Source: Toxotes chatareus
Taxonomy: Eukaryota; Chordata; Actinopteri; Toxotidae
Direction: 5' to 3'
Length of the DNA: 64,000 bases
NCBI GenBank assembly: GCA_016801885.1
Contig: CM028889.1
Coordinates: 19,784,001-19,848,000 of the forward strand
Below are positions 35,501 through 46,400 of this stretch, piece by piece (position 1 is the first letter of the stretch; each line of letters begins with the position of its first letter). A model generated the notes under the pieces. The model was not told the DNA's origin and did no database searches. It saw only the letters and a program-made list of their open reading frames with translations. Made by a program: the position numbers and the translations under genes.

Positions 35501-38500
35501 TGCTGTGTGTTTTGACCAGAAAAAACAGACTGAGAGACAAACAGACAAAAGCAGGCAGACAGACAGCCCTGGAGTGACAGGCTCAATTCAAAGTCAGTGA
35601 AAGAGCTGTGACAATGCTTTGCAAAATGCTCTGCCATCACCGCTGTGAATCTAATCTCTCCAATGGCTTCATCCAGCTGTGGCAAGAAAATATTTTCTTC
35701 AAGGTTTCTCAGATCGAGCAGAGGAAGGGATGCTCCATTTAGTTAAGGCTGATATTATGGATTTCATTTGACCACCAAAAAGGCAGCTCCAGTGACAACA
35801 GAGGGAGAACAGGACATAAAATGTGCTGAAGGACAAATTAGAGAGACAGCCAGACTCTCCCCTCAAGGCTGGGGAGAGCCCTTGAGATGAAGAGAGATAG
35901 AGAAATGGAGAAAGGGGGGGGCTTTTACACTAAATGACTGGGACAGAGCAGGGAGAGCGCGGGGGAAAGGGGCAGACAGAGATGTTATAGGAGGAGAGAC
36001 AAATGGAAAACGATAGATGTGAGCTAGACGATGTGGGAGAAAATCGCAAGGGAGGAGGGAAGGTTTGAGACTGGATAGGCGTTTCCAAAGGGCCGACTCA
36101 TCTGCGATGAACTGAAAACACAGGGGAGTGGACAGTTACAATACCCCAGAGCAGAACTGCCTGCTAAAAGTGAAGCAATTAAACAGGAAATACTAAGCAA
36201 TACTGCATTTAACACCACTGTCTTAAAGAACTGGAAAATATGGAAACAAATATACGTTATTCTATATGAAGGCAAAAATACTTTTCAACAAAGAGAAAGA
36301 AGAGTAATAAAAAATAATAACATCACTGATCATGTCAGTGTCGTTTATTGGAGAAACTGCTGACTGATTATAGAGCAATGATGATATTACTTCGTAACAT
36401 ATTTTATTCATGATTTGGTGCGTCTGAAATAAAATATAATACCTGACTGTGATTTTTATGATAAGAGCTGAATTTAACCCTGAAAGATGTCCACTTAATC
36501 TCATATTATGAAGGCCGCTCTGATATTTTGTGGATGTAAGGGTTTGCTATATGTGAAGATAACAGTCAGAGATCACTAAAAACAAAAAACTGAAACACAA
36601 AAAGGAAGCAGTATGAGGAAAGGAAAAGGGAATTAAACCACCATATGTCCCTTGAAACTGGCTCACTGTAATACTGATAAGCTACTGACTGATGGGCTGT
36701 AGTCCACTGACCTGTTATGACCCTCTGGGCCTCATACGGTTCCATGTAGCCGTTATTCTCACAAGGAAGTGGTCCATGATCTGGCTCTGGTCGGTGGTCC
36801 AATCGAGCATCGAATGGATCAGAATAATCTGTGTCCCCTGCCAGAGGAGCAGAAGGCACCACCTAAAGGATAAAACACACACTTGTGAAGAAAAATTTTG
36901 CTATAGATTATTAACTTGTCCCCTTAGAGAAACTATGTCACCAGCAATTTTTTTTACTCGGTATTGGAATAAAAAATACTTTAAATATGTTTTTGTCCTG
37001 CAGGCACATACACAAAAAGAGCTAGAATCCCAGTCATAGGCTTCAATGACTTTCATCCAGAATTTTTATATCAGCATTTTGCAAAGGCACACGCTATTGA
37101 ATCAAATCCTTGAATAAAAGCATCATAGGTCATGAATGTTATCTAACCATTAGGAGCATTTGGTCTGCATGTATAAATGCAGGACTATTGCACAACAAAA
37201 AACAAAAATCTGAATGGGAAGTTAAATATATGTTTGGTTACAGACAAAATGCTTTTGGAGTAACATCAAGACACAAATTTGCACCTTTAGTGTGCAACAT
37301 CACAATGCCACACCAGTGCTGTGTATATTTAGAAGGTGTAGAATGTAGTTCCCACTTGAAAGCGCTGAAGAAGAAATTTGTGTCTTTGCTGCCACATTAA
37401 AGTAAAAAGCAATGCCACGAGAAACCGTCCTGTCTGAGGATGATCCATTTTTATGGGTGGAGGAAGAAAGCACAGAGAGAAAAGAGGGAGCTGGTTGATC
37501 GGTTGGGAGCATTTGTTCTTTTATGCAAGCACGGGAGGAAAACAGTGGTCAGCTGGCACACTGACAGCTACAACGGCAGCCATATGGTCTCTCACACGCA
37601 CACACATGTATATAAATACACAAACACACACATGCAAGAACCCTAAAACACATACACCCTTTGGCAAAGCGCTCGTCCTTTCGCTCTCTCCCTCTCTGAC
37701 AAAGAAAAACGCTCTAGCAAGGCTCGCTTCCCAAATTCCTGCTAAACACGCACACTCCTCAAAATTACATCCTAATCCCAGGTTGATTCTGTGACAGGTT
37801 ATCTATTGATGCACAGGAATCTGCAATGTTAATTAGAGTGCGGATGTTCCCACAGACCCTGGGAAATTAATGAGAGCAGGAGGAGAGTTGGGTAGAGAGG
37901 GGAGCTATTGACTTCAGTTAAGACTATTACTTCAATCCACTTCAGGCCTTTCGCACTTGTAGCATTTTCCGTGAGTGGAGTCATGGATTTAACGGCAGCG
38001 ATGAAAACCCTGAAATACTCCTTAACTTACTCAGCATATGTGAGCTGAATTAATGTGCGGACCATTTCCTTATGAAACCTTTTGCTTCTGCTCCAGTCGC
38101 TCTCTCAACATCTGTTTGCCTTTTTTACCCCTCACACTCGCTGTGTATGCTTTCTACAGCACAACATGCACAGTACGCTACCAGCAGACCACTGCAGTTC
38201 TGATGACTCAAACAGGACCAAAGCATAAATTATACTTCCCTGTGGCCCTTGACACATCAGCATACGGCATACTGTATATGGCCCCTAACATGTGCTCATG
38301 CGGGGGTCTCTCTCAGCTTGCAAAACCAAACCTCATTTATTATTTATAGAAGGACATAAACTCAGGGGACTGTGACCCTCTCCAGCTCAATGGTCCGCTC
38401 AAACCATCAATAATTTTTTCTTCCATCTACAGTTGCAAATATATGTGGCGCATGGGACATGATGTGATTTATGTAAACGATGCATATTTGTGACACACAT

Positions 38501-39045
38501 TAGCAGTCGCTTGCTTATGGAGTCTGATCAATAAAGCTGTCCCGGTGATGGAAATGGGATGAGAGAGAAGAGGAAGAGTGTTTTTTGCATTCACTTCATC
38601 CCTCCTTCTCACTCTACTTCATGACGCTGGCCACATAAAAATCTTAATCTGTCATCACTTGCTTTTTGCCCTGAACACCTGCAAAGATCTAAAGAGAGAC
38701 TGAGGCTCTTACAGGTTCTTGCTGGTCCTCTAAAGAGATGGCACTGAGGAGGATCTTGGTGCGCCCCAGCTCCTGAGAGTCCACTTTGATCAGTCTGTGT
38801 TTAGGCGACTTCACATCCACACCGGATGACTTCATGGGAGACCCGTACACTGGTGTGGCGGGGTCAGAAGTCCCTGACTCGCCTCTGGACCTGTTCTCAG
38901 AGTCCTCATAGGGATCCTCGAAGTCCAGGTCCCTCTGGAGTCTGTATGCCTTGAGGATCTCGCTCTCGGTGTAGTCCGGTGTGGGTGGCTGTGGAGGCAC
39001 CTTTCTGCTGCCAAAGCTCAGGTAGTCTTTCAGCCACTTAGCCAT
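20598..39045 (-). CDS. shd: SHD: SH2 domain-containing adapter of the SHB/SHD/SHE/SHF family
   Basis: Cytoplasmic adapter that carries tyrosine sites (SHD is a reported ABL substrate) and binds phosphotyrosine through SH2. Coding exons on the minus strand, high to low: 39045-38713, 36862-36712, 33912-33688, 24957-24783, 23198-23079, 20784-20598. They join in frame to 396 aa (human SHD is about 340). The start is MAKWLKDYLSFGS, with G at -3 and G at +4, matching the family N terminus. In order: PPQPPTPDYTES; EDPYEDS; SPKHRLIKVDS; YxxP sites in TDYSDPFDA, GYMEPYEAQ and VQLYDTPYEDE; the SHD-type RPADEYDQPWEWKKDHIS; ERVDPTLPLEKQ; then SH2 from about 296 to 390, with YLVRNSQ holding the phosphotyrosine-binding Arg. 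It ends LFPVLVQTL. SHB also has several of these motifs, but PTPDYTES and WKKDHIS identify SHD. Introns total about 17 kb. A further 78-nt exon (25724-25801) may be included. Confidence 0.93.
23640..23800. repeat. Fragment of GCTAACATG-type fish repeat
   Basis: Contains TGCTAACATGCTCCTAGTG and GCTAACATGCCGATGTTTGG, related to the longer copy at 29515-29960. It lies in the shd intron before the first SH2 exon. Confidence 0.45.
25724..25801 (-). CDS. shd: Candidate 78-nt cassette exon of shd
   Basis: On the minus strand this open 78-nt segment follows a long polypyrimidine tract ending TATTAG (acceptor at 25803-25802) and ends with a CAAG/GTGACC donor. Both ends are phase 1, identical to the flanking shd junction, so inclusion adds 26 residues starting EMRELSELPWP without changing frame (422 aa in total). 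The insert falls between the KAFA and AQFD motifs, which are contiguous in SHB and SHD of mammals as I remember them. It may be a fish-specific or alternative exon, or a chance match. Confidence 0.5.
25802..33687 (-). other. Large shd intron with regulatory-looking islands
   Basis: About 7.9 kb without convincing exons between the candidate cassette exon and coding exon 3. Blocks of ordinary complexity rich in TAAT, E-box and nuclear-receptor-like words (26600-26880, 28240-28450, 30385-30640, 32155-32260) alternate with microsatellites, A-tracts (32919-32938) and the 29515-29960 repeat. Conservation cannot be judged from one sequence. Confidence 0.5.
29515..29960. repeat. Longer copy of GCTAACATG-type fish repeat
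   Basis: Blocks in the usual order: GGCAGCTAAATGCAAATGTC, AACAACTCACAATGTCAACG, CATGTTCAGCATCTTAGTTT, CCAATTAGCACTAAACACAA, AGGCTGATGGGAAGG, TATTTGGTAACAAACCAAAG, then GATCACCAAAG and ATTCATCCTCTGAGG. The A14 tract just before 29515 may mark an edge. It lies in the largest shd intron. Confidence 0.6.
34805..35012. repeat. Polypurine/polypyrimidine tract in a shd intron
   Basis: About 200 bases almost wholly A and G on the plus strand (GAGGAGG, GGAGGGAAAG, AAGGAAGAGGAAAGGG), hence C/T-rich in the shd transcript. It produces a false long Leu/Pro/Ser frame on the minus strand. Confidence 0.8.
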
Positions 39046-39098
39046 CGCAGCTCAGCTTCCAAACGTGTTGGTGTGCGGTGGAGAGAGAGCAGGAGGCT

Positions 39099-39878
39099 GG
39101 GGGGGGGCAGACAAGGACAAACAACAGGGTCACTGTCTGACCTGATTTCTGATGATACTGTGCGAGATATGGATTTGATTTACTCTGTGGGTTTGTGTTT
39201 GTCCTCATCATAACAAGTCAATTTAACCCTCCTGTTGTCTTCGGCTCAACAGGAGGGTTAACCCTCATGTTATTTTCGGGTCAATTTGACCCGAAGACAA
39301 TACGAGGGTTAAACATTAAAAAGCTCTTTTTTTTATTATTCTAAAAACAATATCAATCCACAGGTCCCGATCCTCTCATAGTATTTCTTCTGGACAACTT
39401 TTTCGTGATCACAGACCCACAATCACTGTACATTTACATGCACTCAAGTGACATTAAACTGCACCAACAGTTGGGTTTTATGCACTCCTTTTGTTTTACG
39501 AAGAGAGCAATAACGTCTGGCATCTGGACTTTGCTCAAAGGCTGCAAATACATTTCACACCCCTGCAATAAAGTCCGACGTTGACACGCTTATAGAATAA
39601 AACGGCAAGACAAAGACTGGAAGAGACTATTTAAAAAGTAACACGGAATCAAAGAAATCAGAGTTGCATTAAATTCAAAAATCCTATTTGCTTTTGTTAG
39701 TTAACCAAGATCAAATCCAGTAAATTCACAATTAACACAGGTGTTGTGGAACATTAAAAGCAAAGTAAAGCAAAAAAATAATTAAGCAAATGTTTCTAAA
39801 AAAAAACAACAACTTCGCAACAAAACACTGGATTTAAATAGCAGTGAGCTCTGCGCTGTGTCGGCACACTCACTTACC
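39099..39878 (-). other. Presumed 5' UTR intron of shd
   Basis: A donor reading GTAAGTG lies at 39877-39876 and a C-rich tract ending CCCCAG lies near 39100, about 50 bases before the start codon. The intron between them would separate a non-coding first exon from the first coding exon. It contains the TTAA-bounded hairpins at 39223-39312. Confidence 0.5.
39223..39312. mobile_element. Two tandem TTAA-bounded piggyBac-like hairpin elements
   Basis: TTAA occurs at 39223, 39258 and 39309. The first unit (39223-39261) begins TTAACCCTCCTGTTG and ends CAACAGGAGGGTTAA, a perfect 15-bp inverted pair. The second (39258-39312) begins TTAACCCTCATGTTATTTTC and ends in the near-complement, with GGGTCAATTTGACCC at its centre. 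The units share one TTAA. TTAA is the piggyBac target site, and CCCTCCTGTTG ends occur in fish piggyBac-type MITEs. Confidence 0.65.
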
Positions 39879-40150
39879 AACCCTATTCAGTCCTTCAGCC
39901 ACTTTGGATGCTTTACTCCGCGTTTCTTCATGTCGGTGACAATAAAACAACACAAAGACGACACTAAATCTTCCACGCTTCTTTTTTTTAATTCCACAAA
40001 AGAATAGAAAAAAAAAAACCCCACACACACAGAGCAGCTTTTCTGGAACAAAACAAGAGCACTGATATCCACCGGAGTTGTTTTACCCACTGACTGCAAA
40101 CGTGCGAGTGAAGAGAGCGACTACAGCTCCGACACAAACTCAACCGAGCG
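39878..40150 (-). promoter_or_regulatory. Probable non-coding first exon and promoter of shd, with a short upstream ORF
   Basis: This lies just upstream of the GTAAGTG donor at 39877-39876, with moderate CpG content up to about 40150. It contains a 14-codon upstream ORF at 39931-39887 (minus) whose end, KWLKD, repeats the start of SHD in frame (see findings). The transcription start is not defined. Confidence 0.45.
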
Positions 40151-42859
40151 ATTAAAGGGGAGGTGCCTCATTCCCTGTGGAATATCCTCCTATTCCCCTT
40201 CGCAGTCAGCCGACCGTTCATTCATTGAAATATCTGCACATCATACAGGCTGCAACAAGAGATACATCCTCTGTCAAAAATCACAATAGCTGTATGGGAA
40301 CAAATGAAGAACACAAACTGAGGGGGGGATCAGCTCGCACGAATGTGCTCCAAAGATGTGCATTATTTATTTGCATGACATCACTGGAGACTTTTTTGTG
40401 TTGTAGCTTCAGCGAAGGGTTTTTTTTATTATTATTATTTTGCAGTTTTCCCCAAAAGAGCATCAAACTGCAAAAAAAGCCTGAGGGTTGAACAAAACTG
40501 TTTTCTGCTTTCTCTGTCTTAAAAGGGTTTGGTGGAATAGGGAAATCCCATCACCCTTTGGGCAACACTAGCAGTGCTGTAGTGAAGTTTAGGCAGAAGT
40601 GTAGACACAAAAAAATGTCCTTATCTCATAGACAAGATGAGAAACGCCCTGGGGCCTGTCAACTGTCAAGCATTTTGTTCATTTTCATTCCCTTTGTTTC
40701 ATCCTTTTTGCTCCCTCTGAGTGTGTTTCATCCTCTTACAGATGTCCCATTATCCAAGGCCCAGGCTGGCAAACTGGATTATGTGCTACAGTGGGTAAGG
40801 CCCATCTAAGTCTGTTAAAAGACCGTAAATGCCTTTTTCTTTACGACACTCATGAGCTCACTTTCTCCCAGAGGTGGGAGACTGGATGAGGTCATCGTGC
40901 TTGAATCCACCCCCACCACAATCATCAACATTATTCCCATCAAGACCTTCACATCTTCCTCTTCCTGCCTGCTGAGGTTTTGAAACCAGGAGTCGGAGAG
41001 AGTGTATGTGTGGTATCTTTTAGGTCCCTGCAGTCCAATTAAAATTAGTTACAGTGGTGAAGCTGTTAACTTGAAGATAGGATCAATTCCATGACAGCAT
41101 TCAGTTTAAAAGTCTGTCAATTTACTTTATTACTGTGGAAAAGAAGTACTCTGCAGGTGTGACAGACAGATTGAAAACCAGTGTTCAGTGTCTCCTTCTC
41201 ACCTCACTAGTTCCACCCAAGAAAAAAGAAAAACTCTGAATAGATCAAGCTCGTGTGAACAACAACATCTTGCGGGAACAAGATTCACATTTTGTGGGAA
41301 CCAGTCATTATCATGTGGGAACATGATCAATATGCTGTGCTAACGGTCTTATCTTCCGGGAATGAGATCTAGTCCTTCAGTAAGTTGATAGAGCTCTTGT
41401 TGGCACAACAAATGGACCTTGATACTTCAGGATAATTTGTTTGTACAACATATGTGAATGCTTTTCTCACACAATCAACATTCCAACGAGTTAAGATCTT
41501 TTCTCTCACATGACAAAAAACACCATCTTCCTCCCCCCTTCCTTCTCTCAGCCATTCTTTTCAACCTTTGCATTTTTATCTCCTGTCATCCCTGACTGTA
41601 CCAGTAATCTTCCCTCCAGTCTCCCACCTCTCAGCCATACATTCCCCTTTTTCAGCAGCACAATCAGCTCAGCGCAGCACCTCCTCTAACCCCCCTACAA
41701 GCCAGTAACATTTTGAGCATATATTTCTCTTTTTTTCCCCATCCTGGCTGGGGTTAGAGCCAGAACTGTATGGAAGAAAAGATTGAAGATTGAAACTGAG
41801 CAAGGAATGGAAAATACAGGCAAGATGTCAGACTCAGCTGGAGGAAGACACATGGAGTGCACACAGAGGAGAGGAGAGGAAAACTGAAATGGAAAATCAG
41901 GCTCTCTCGCAGTGAGAGATAATCACACAGACCTGCAGACAGGTACAAAGTCATAGTGCGTTTTCATGCAAAACAAACACTGTTGCGTAAGAGCCAAAGA
42001 TTTAATTGAATCAAACAGAGAACAAGAAGGAGCTGTGGAATGGTTCTGAGAATTAATAAGACTCCCTCATTATAGAGAGCTAAATATGGATGTGACATTT
42101 TCTCTGAACTTCACGCTTCACTCAGATGTTGCTCTTTCCCAACTCAGCGGCATCATTTATACAGTCTGAAAAGGTATACAAACAAGCTGTTCTTTCTGTA
42201 GCGGATCAGTAGCTGCAGACGTTCATGTACAACACACAACAGCCTTCACAACAGACACACAGACAACAAAGGTTATCTTTCAAAGTCACGAATATCCTCT
42301 GAGTGTAATCCTTTTTTGGGGGGGTTGAATTAAGCGACTGGAAAAGAGGCTGCACAGACTTGTGGGAATAATTGATTTCCATAGCTTCATCTGCCTTACA
42401 TTTACTGCCCTCATCTGATGGCTCGTGCGTATTGCACGTCTCCGTCAGATATAACAACAACGGCAGGTCTCATTTAACTTAAGAGTTTGTGAAAAATTGT
42501 TTATGCATCCATTCATGACCAAAAACCGGGAACTGTAGATGGAAAACAGTGGTGTTTATGCCAGTGCCTCAGTAAAGCATCCGTTTAATTAAGTACAGAA
42601 ACTCTGAAGCACCGTGAACAGTAGAGAAACATTTAGCTCGGTTAACCCTGCTCTTCACTACTATGTTTTATTTTTCTTTTTTTACACTCACCTCACATTT
42701 TCACAGTATGAGGTTCCGGGACTGGCTCCTCCAGTGTTGCCATTGGTTCAATTCACCTTTACGTTCCAGCGATTGGCCAAAACATCCGAAATAAGGAACT
42801 TGCCCTGCACCTCTCCCCATTTTGAATCTTTGAGCTGGAGGTACCGCTCAAACACCAAA
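40151..42859. other. Intergenic interval between divergent shd and ankrd24 promoters
   Basis: About 2.7 kb with no gene recognised. It contains the degenerate repeat at 41240-41530 and a C/T-rich stretch around 41520-41750. The two genes are transcribed outward from it. Confidence 0.6.
41240..41530. repeat. Degenerate short-period repeat (TTGTGGGAAC-like units)
   Basis: Loosely repeated units of about 20-25 bases: CTTGCGGGAACAAGATTCA, TTTTGTGGGAACCAGTCA, ATGTGGGAACATGATCA, CTTCCGGGAATGAGATC, later CTTGTTGGCACAACAAAT and its kin. The later units look like the complement of the earlier ones. It lies between the shd and ankrd24 promoters. Confidence 0.4.
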
Positions 42860-43196
42860 AAAAAAAAAAATGACACGTTGTACACGACTCAGTCCTATTC
42901 CACAGTTTACACGGCCCGTTAGACACAGAACGACGCTCGCGCATTTCAGCGCGCGTTCTTAAGGAAAATACCCCATGTCGTTTTGGCTGTGCCGCACGCG
43001 ACAGACACAATATGCCATCCATCATTGCCAATCAAACGCTGATCCGGCGTTTTGCGCGTTGCTGATTGGTTGATTTACAATAGGGGTGGGTGCATTCCTG
43101 TTGTCCGCCAGGCAGCAGTGACTCTAGCGTTTTAATGTGAGCAGCAGCTGATGGGACAGAGGAGACGCTCACCTGGAACGGGACTGTCCTCCACAG
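42860..43196 (+). promoter_or_regulatory. CpG-rich promoter and non-coding first exon of ankrd24
   Basis: CpG-dense sequence (CGACGCTCGCGC, CAGCGCGCG, CCGCACGCGAC) with two ATTGG (inverted CCAAT) boxes, near 42773 and near 43065. A GTAGGC donor at 43197 follows CTCCACAG. The acceptor is the TTAATTCAG ending at 43441, 33 bases before the ankrd24 start codon. The transcription start is unknown. Confidence 0.5.
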
Positions 43197-43474
43197 GTAG
43201 GCTGCATGTTTCTTTAGCTTGGCAGTTTGTAGTTATGTGTCAACTGCATTAGGGTTTATATTATTATAGGGCTGGCACATTTCTAACACATAAAAATTTT
43301 GTACACCTAAATGCTGCAGTGTTTCAGAGACTTCTTGATGACTAAACCGCTGGGGAAAAAATTAAATCCTTCTGAGACCCACTGAATAAGCTGCAATTTA
43401 CAATAACGCCAAGTTTGTTTATTTATCTTCTTTTAATTCAGTGTTCCTGTTGAGACAGTGGCTACCAAGCCATT

Positions 43475-46400
43475 ATGAAGAGTCTGAAGGCAAAGTTTAA
43501 AAAGAATGAGGTAAGAGCCATCTGTTGAAGTGGAGCATGTGGAACTTTACAGTTGGGTATATTTACAGGTAGTACACCTGCTTTCTTTGTCTCCAAGCTA
43601 TTTAGAGACATAAGCCATACAAGCTGTGTTTTAACCTAATGTTACAGTTCTCGGGTGCTCTACATTAAATAGGCATTTATATAGGTCCCAGGTTGCTCAC
43701 TCCTGTCCGTGTATGGGGGGCACTGGGATTCAGTGTCACTGAGCAGCAGCAGGAGAGCAGGGCTGTCTCCAGACTGCTGCTATAACCAGAGATCTCAGGT
43801 AGCCTTCAATTATTCACACGTATGTGCACACACACACACACACACACACATTCAAAGAATTTCTACTTTCCTGCTGTCATCGCTATGCTACTCTGAAGAA
43901 CTTTGTAATGTGGGAGGTAATGTTGTTCTCTAATGTACTGTATTTTAAACATTCTGCTCTTTTTTTATGACTCCATGTAGCAAACTGCTTGTTGCAGGCT
44001 GGCAGACTAGTGTCAGTGACCTTGCACCCATGCAGCAGTGGGGCACATGTACAGGCAGATAAACTAGTAACTGCTGGCTCTACAATGTGGTCTGAGCATT
44101 TGGATCCTAATGATGCTATTAACACCACGTTACTATCAGTCATCTTGGGAAATTCTACCTCCCCATTACCTTGGACTGGACATTTAATGATCACTACAAC
44201 AATGGTGACAAGGCTCATCTTCTCGGATGAGGCTGATGAGTAGTTTCACTTAATAGCCACTTAGCTAAGTAGACAGACAGACAGATAGATACCATGCATA
44301 CATGTGTCTGTTGGTGTTTGTGTGCCTCACTATGTCCCCTCTGCCACCGTAAATGACCATTCAAACCAGCAGAGCAGAGTGCGGCTTATCTAGCTTGTTT
44401 CTCCTCTTTTTGCTGAGTCCTCACATCACACAGGCCCCGCTCTGTAACTGCAGAGAAACAGATCTGTGACGCTGCCAGGGGGTTACCGTGCAGGACCTGA
44501 CAAAAAATAATAGAGAGAAAGAGGGGGGCTGCTACAGAGAAGAAGGCAGCGGAGAAATTACTAGGTTAGAGAAAGGAGGACAGTGAAGAAAAGAAGGAGA
44601 TGGAGAGAGAGAGTGTGTGTGTGTGTGTGTGTGAGGTGCTGTGGTAAGACTGGCTGTGTCCCTGCTAGCAGCCGGAACGGGACGTGAGGATGATGTTTTG
44701 GATGCAGACAGGGACGCACTGCATAGGGAGACGTGAGGACAGAGAATAGCAGTGTTACTTCGTGTGTGCCAGAGTTTATGTTTGACGATCTATTGTGTGT
44801 CATTGGTCTGTGATTTTGAGTACAGCACAAATTAGCTCTGTGGTGATGTTGCTGTAACGTCTAAAGACTATCTGATTAAAAATTTGTCGTTAGCTGAGTT
44901 CTCTACACTATCTGATGTAAGTCTGGGTTTGATTTATAGCCAAGCAGCAGTGTGTATTGTCAGTCAGGACACACCGTGGTGACTTTGTATACTATAGCTG
45001 TATTTAGTTGAGTGTGCGACGCCCTGATAGCCTTATGGATCCTCAGCAGCCTGTTTTTAGCCTGATGAAGAGGTTCTGTCCTTGTCTCAGCCTGCTGCCG
45101 CTGCCAGTAGGTATCTTCTCTACCCAATAAACTAAAGAATAGGAAAGAAAATTGGTTAGTTTTTTTTTTTTCTCTTAATGAAAAAAATTCTTTTTTTCAT
45201 GGACAGCGTCATTGGTTGTTGCACATCCTAATTGCATTATATTTCCTTGCTGCCTGTCCATTGTTTTGTATGTTATGAGATATGTAGTGTGGTATCAGTT
45301 TCCTTTGGGGCAGTACAGGGTGATGACCTGCTCTCTGGCTTGTTGTCCCCCTCTCAGAGTCAGGACTGGAGTAAGAGTGATGAGAGGCTCCTGCAGGCTG
45401 TGGAGCAGAATGAACCTGACAAAGTCTCCGCTCTCATCGTCAAAAAAGGTCTCTGTCCCACCAAGCTGGACGCTGAGGGCAAGTCAGCGTAAGTTCATCA
45501 TCTAATTTTTACCTTTCCTTGTTACTCTGGGAAATAAACATTTACTTGTACTGTTTGAATTCCTTAAATTTGCACTAAGATTATGGTAATGTAAAATACA
45601 TCAGTTCTAGTGCAGTGTAAGTCATTTTTCATGGAAAGACGTAACTAGCACTGAGTATTTAGATCAGTCCAGTTCTTCGCCAATTCTTTAAATAGTCCCC
45701 CCATTTAAATTAAGAAACTTTTTGAGTTTTATATCCTGCTGTCTCTTAAACTACAACTAAACTGATCAGACAAATCAGCAGTGTTGGAGCTGAACATTTC
45801 TGAATAATCACACATTTTAAATGGAAGCCAGTTATCTTTTCTCATCTCTAATCACCAACAACACGTGTTGTCCTTCCTACTTTCTGGAAGGTTCCACCTC
45901 TGTGCATCCCGAGGCCGACTAGACTGTCTGGAGGTAATCATCTCTCATGGAGCAGATCTTAACGTCTCTGATGGTGCTGGTACGGTATTTTATGACCAGA
46001 TAAGAGTTTTATCTCATGACCCAAGGTTGTTGAGTCACATGTGTCATGGATTGTTTATAAATGTCTGTTTATGATTGATTCACCCCAGGCTTCAGCGCCC
46101 TTCACCTCGCAGCCAAAAATGGCCAGTCAGAGTGTTTAAAGAGACTTTTACAGGTAAAACACAAAAATATATATACAAAATATATAGCAAATGGATAAAG
46201 GACAAATCATTTTAAGGAATTTTAAAATTGTACTAATTTTGTTTTCTCTAACAGGAGAGATTGACAGTAGATTGCACCGACAGCATTGGCAGAACACCAC
46301 TTCATCATGCAGGTAACAGTTACACAACCACAACACAATGACACAATGGTTTGATAACAGCTACTCTACATGTAACACACTTCTCTCACAGATCCCATTC

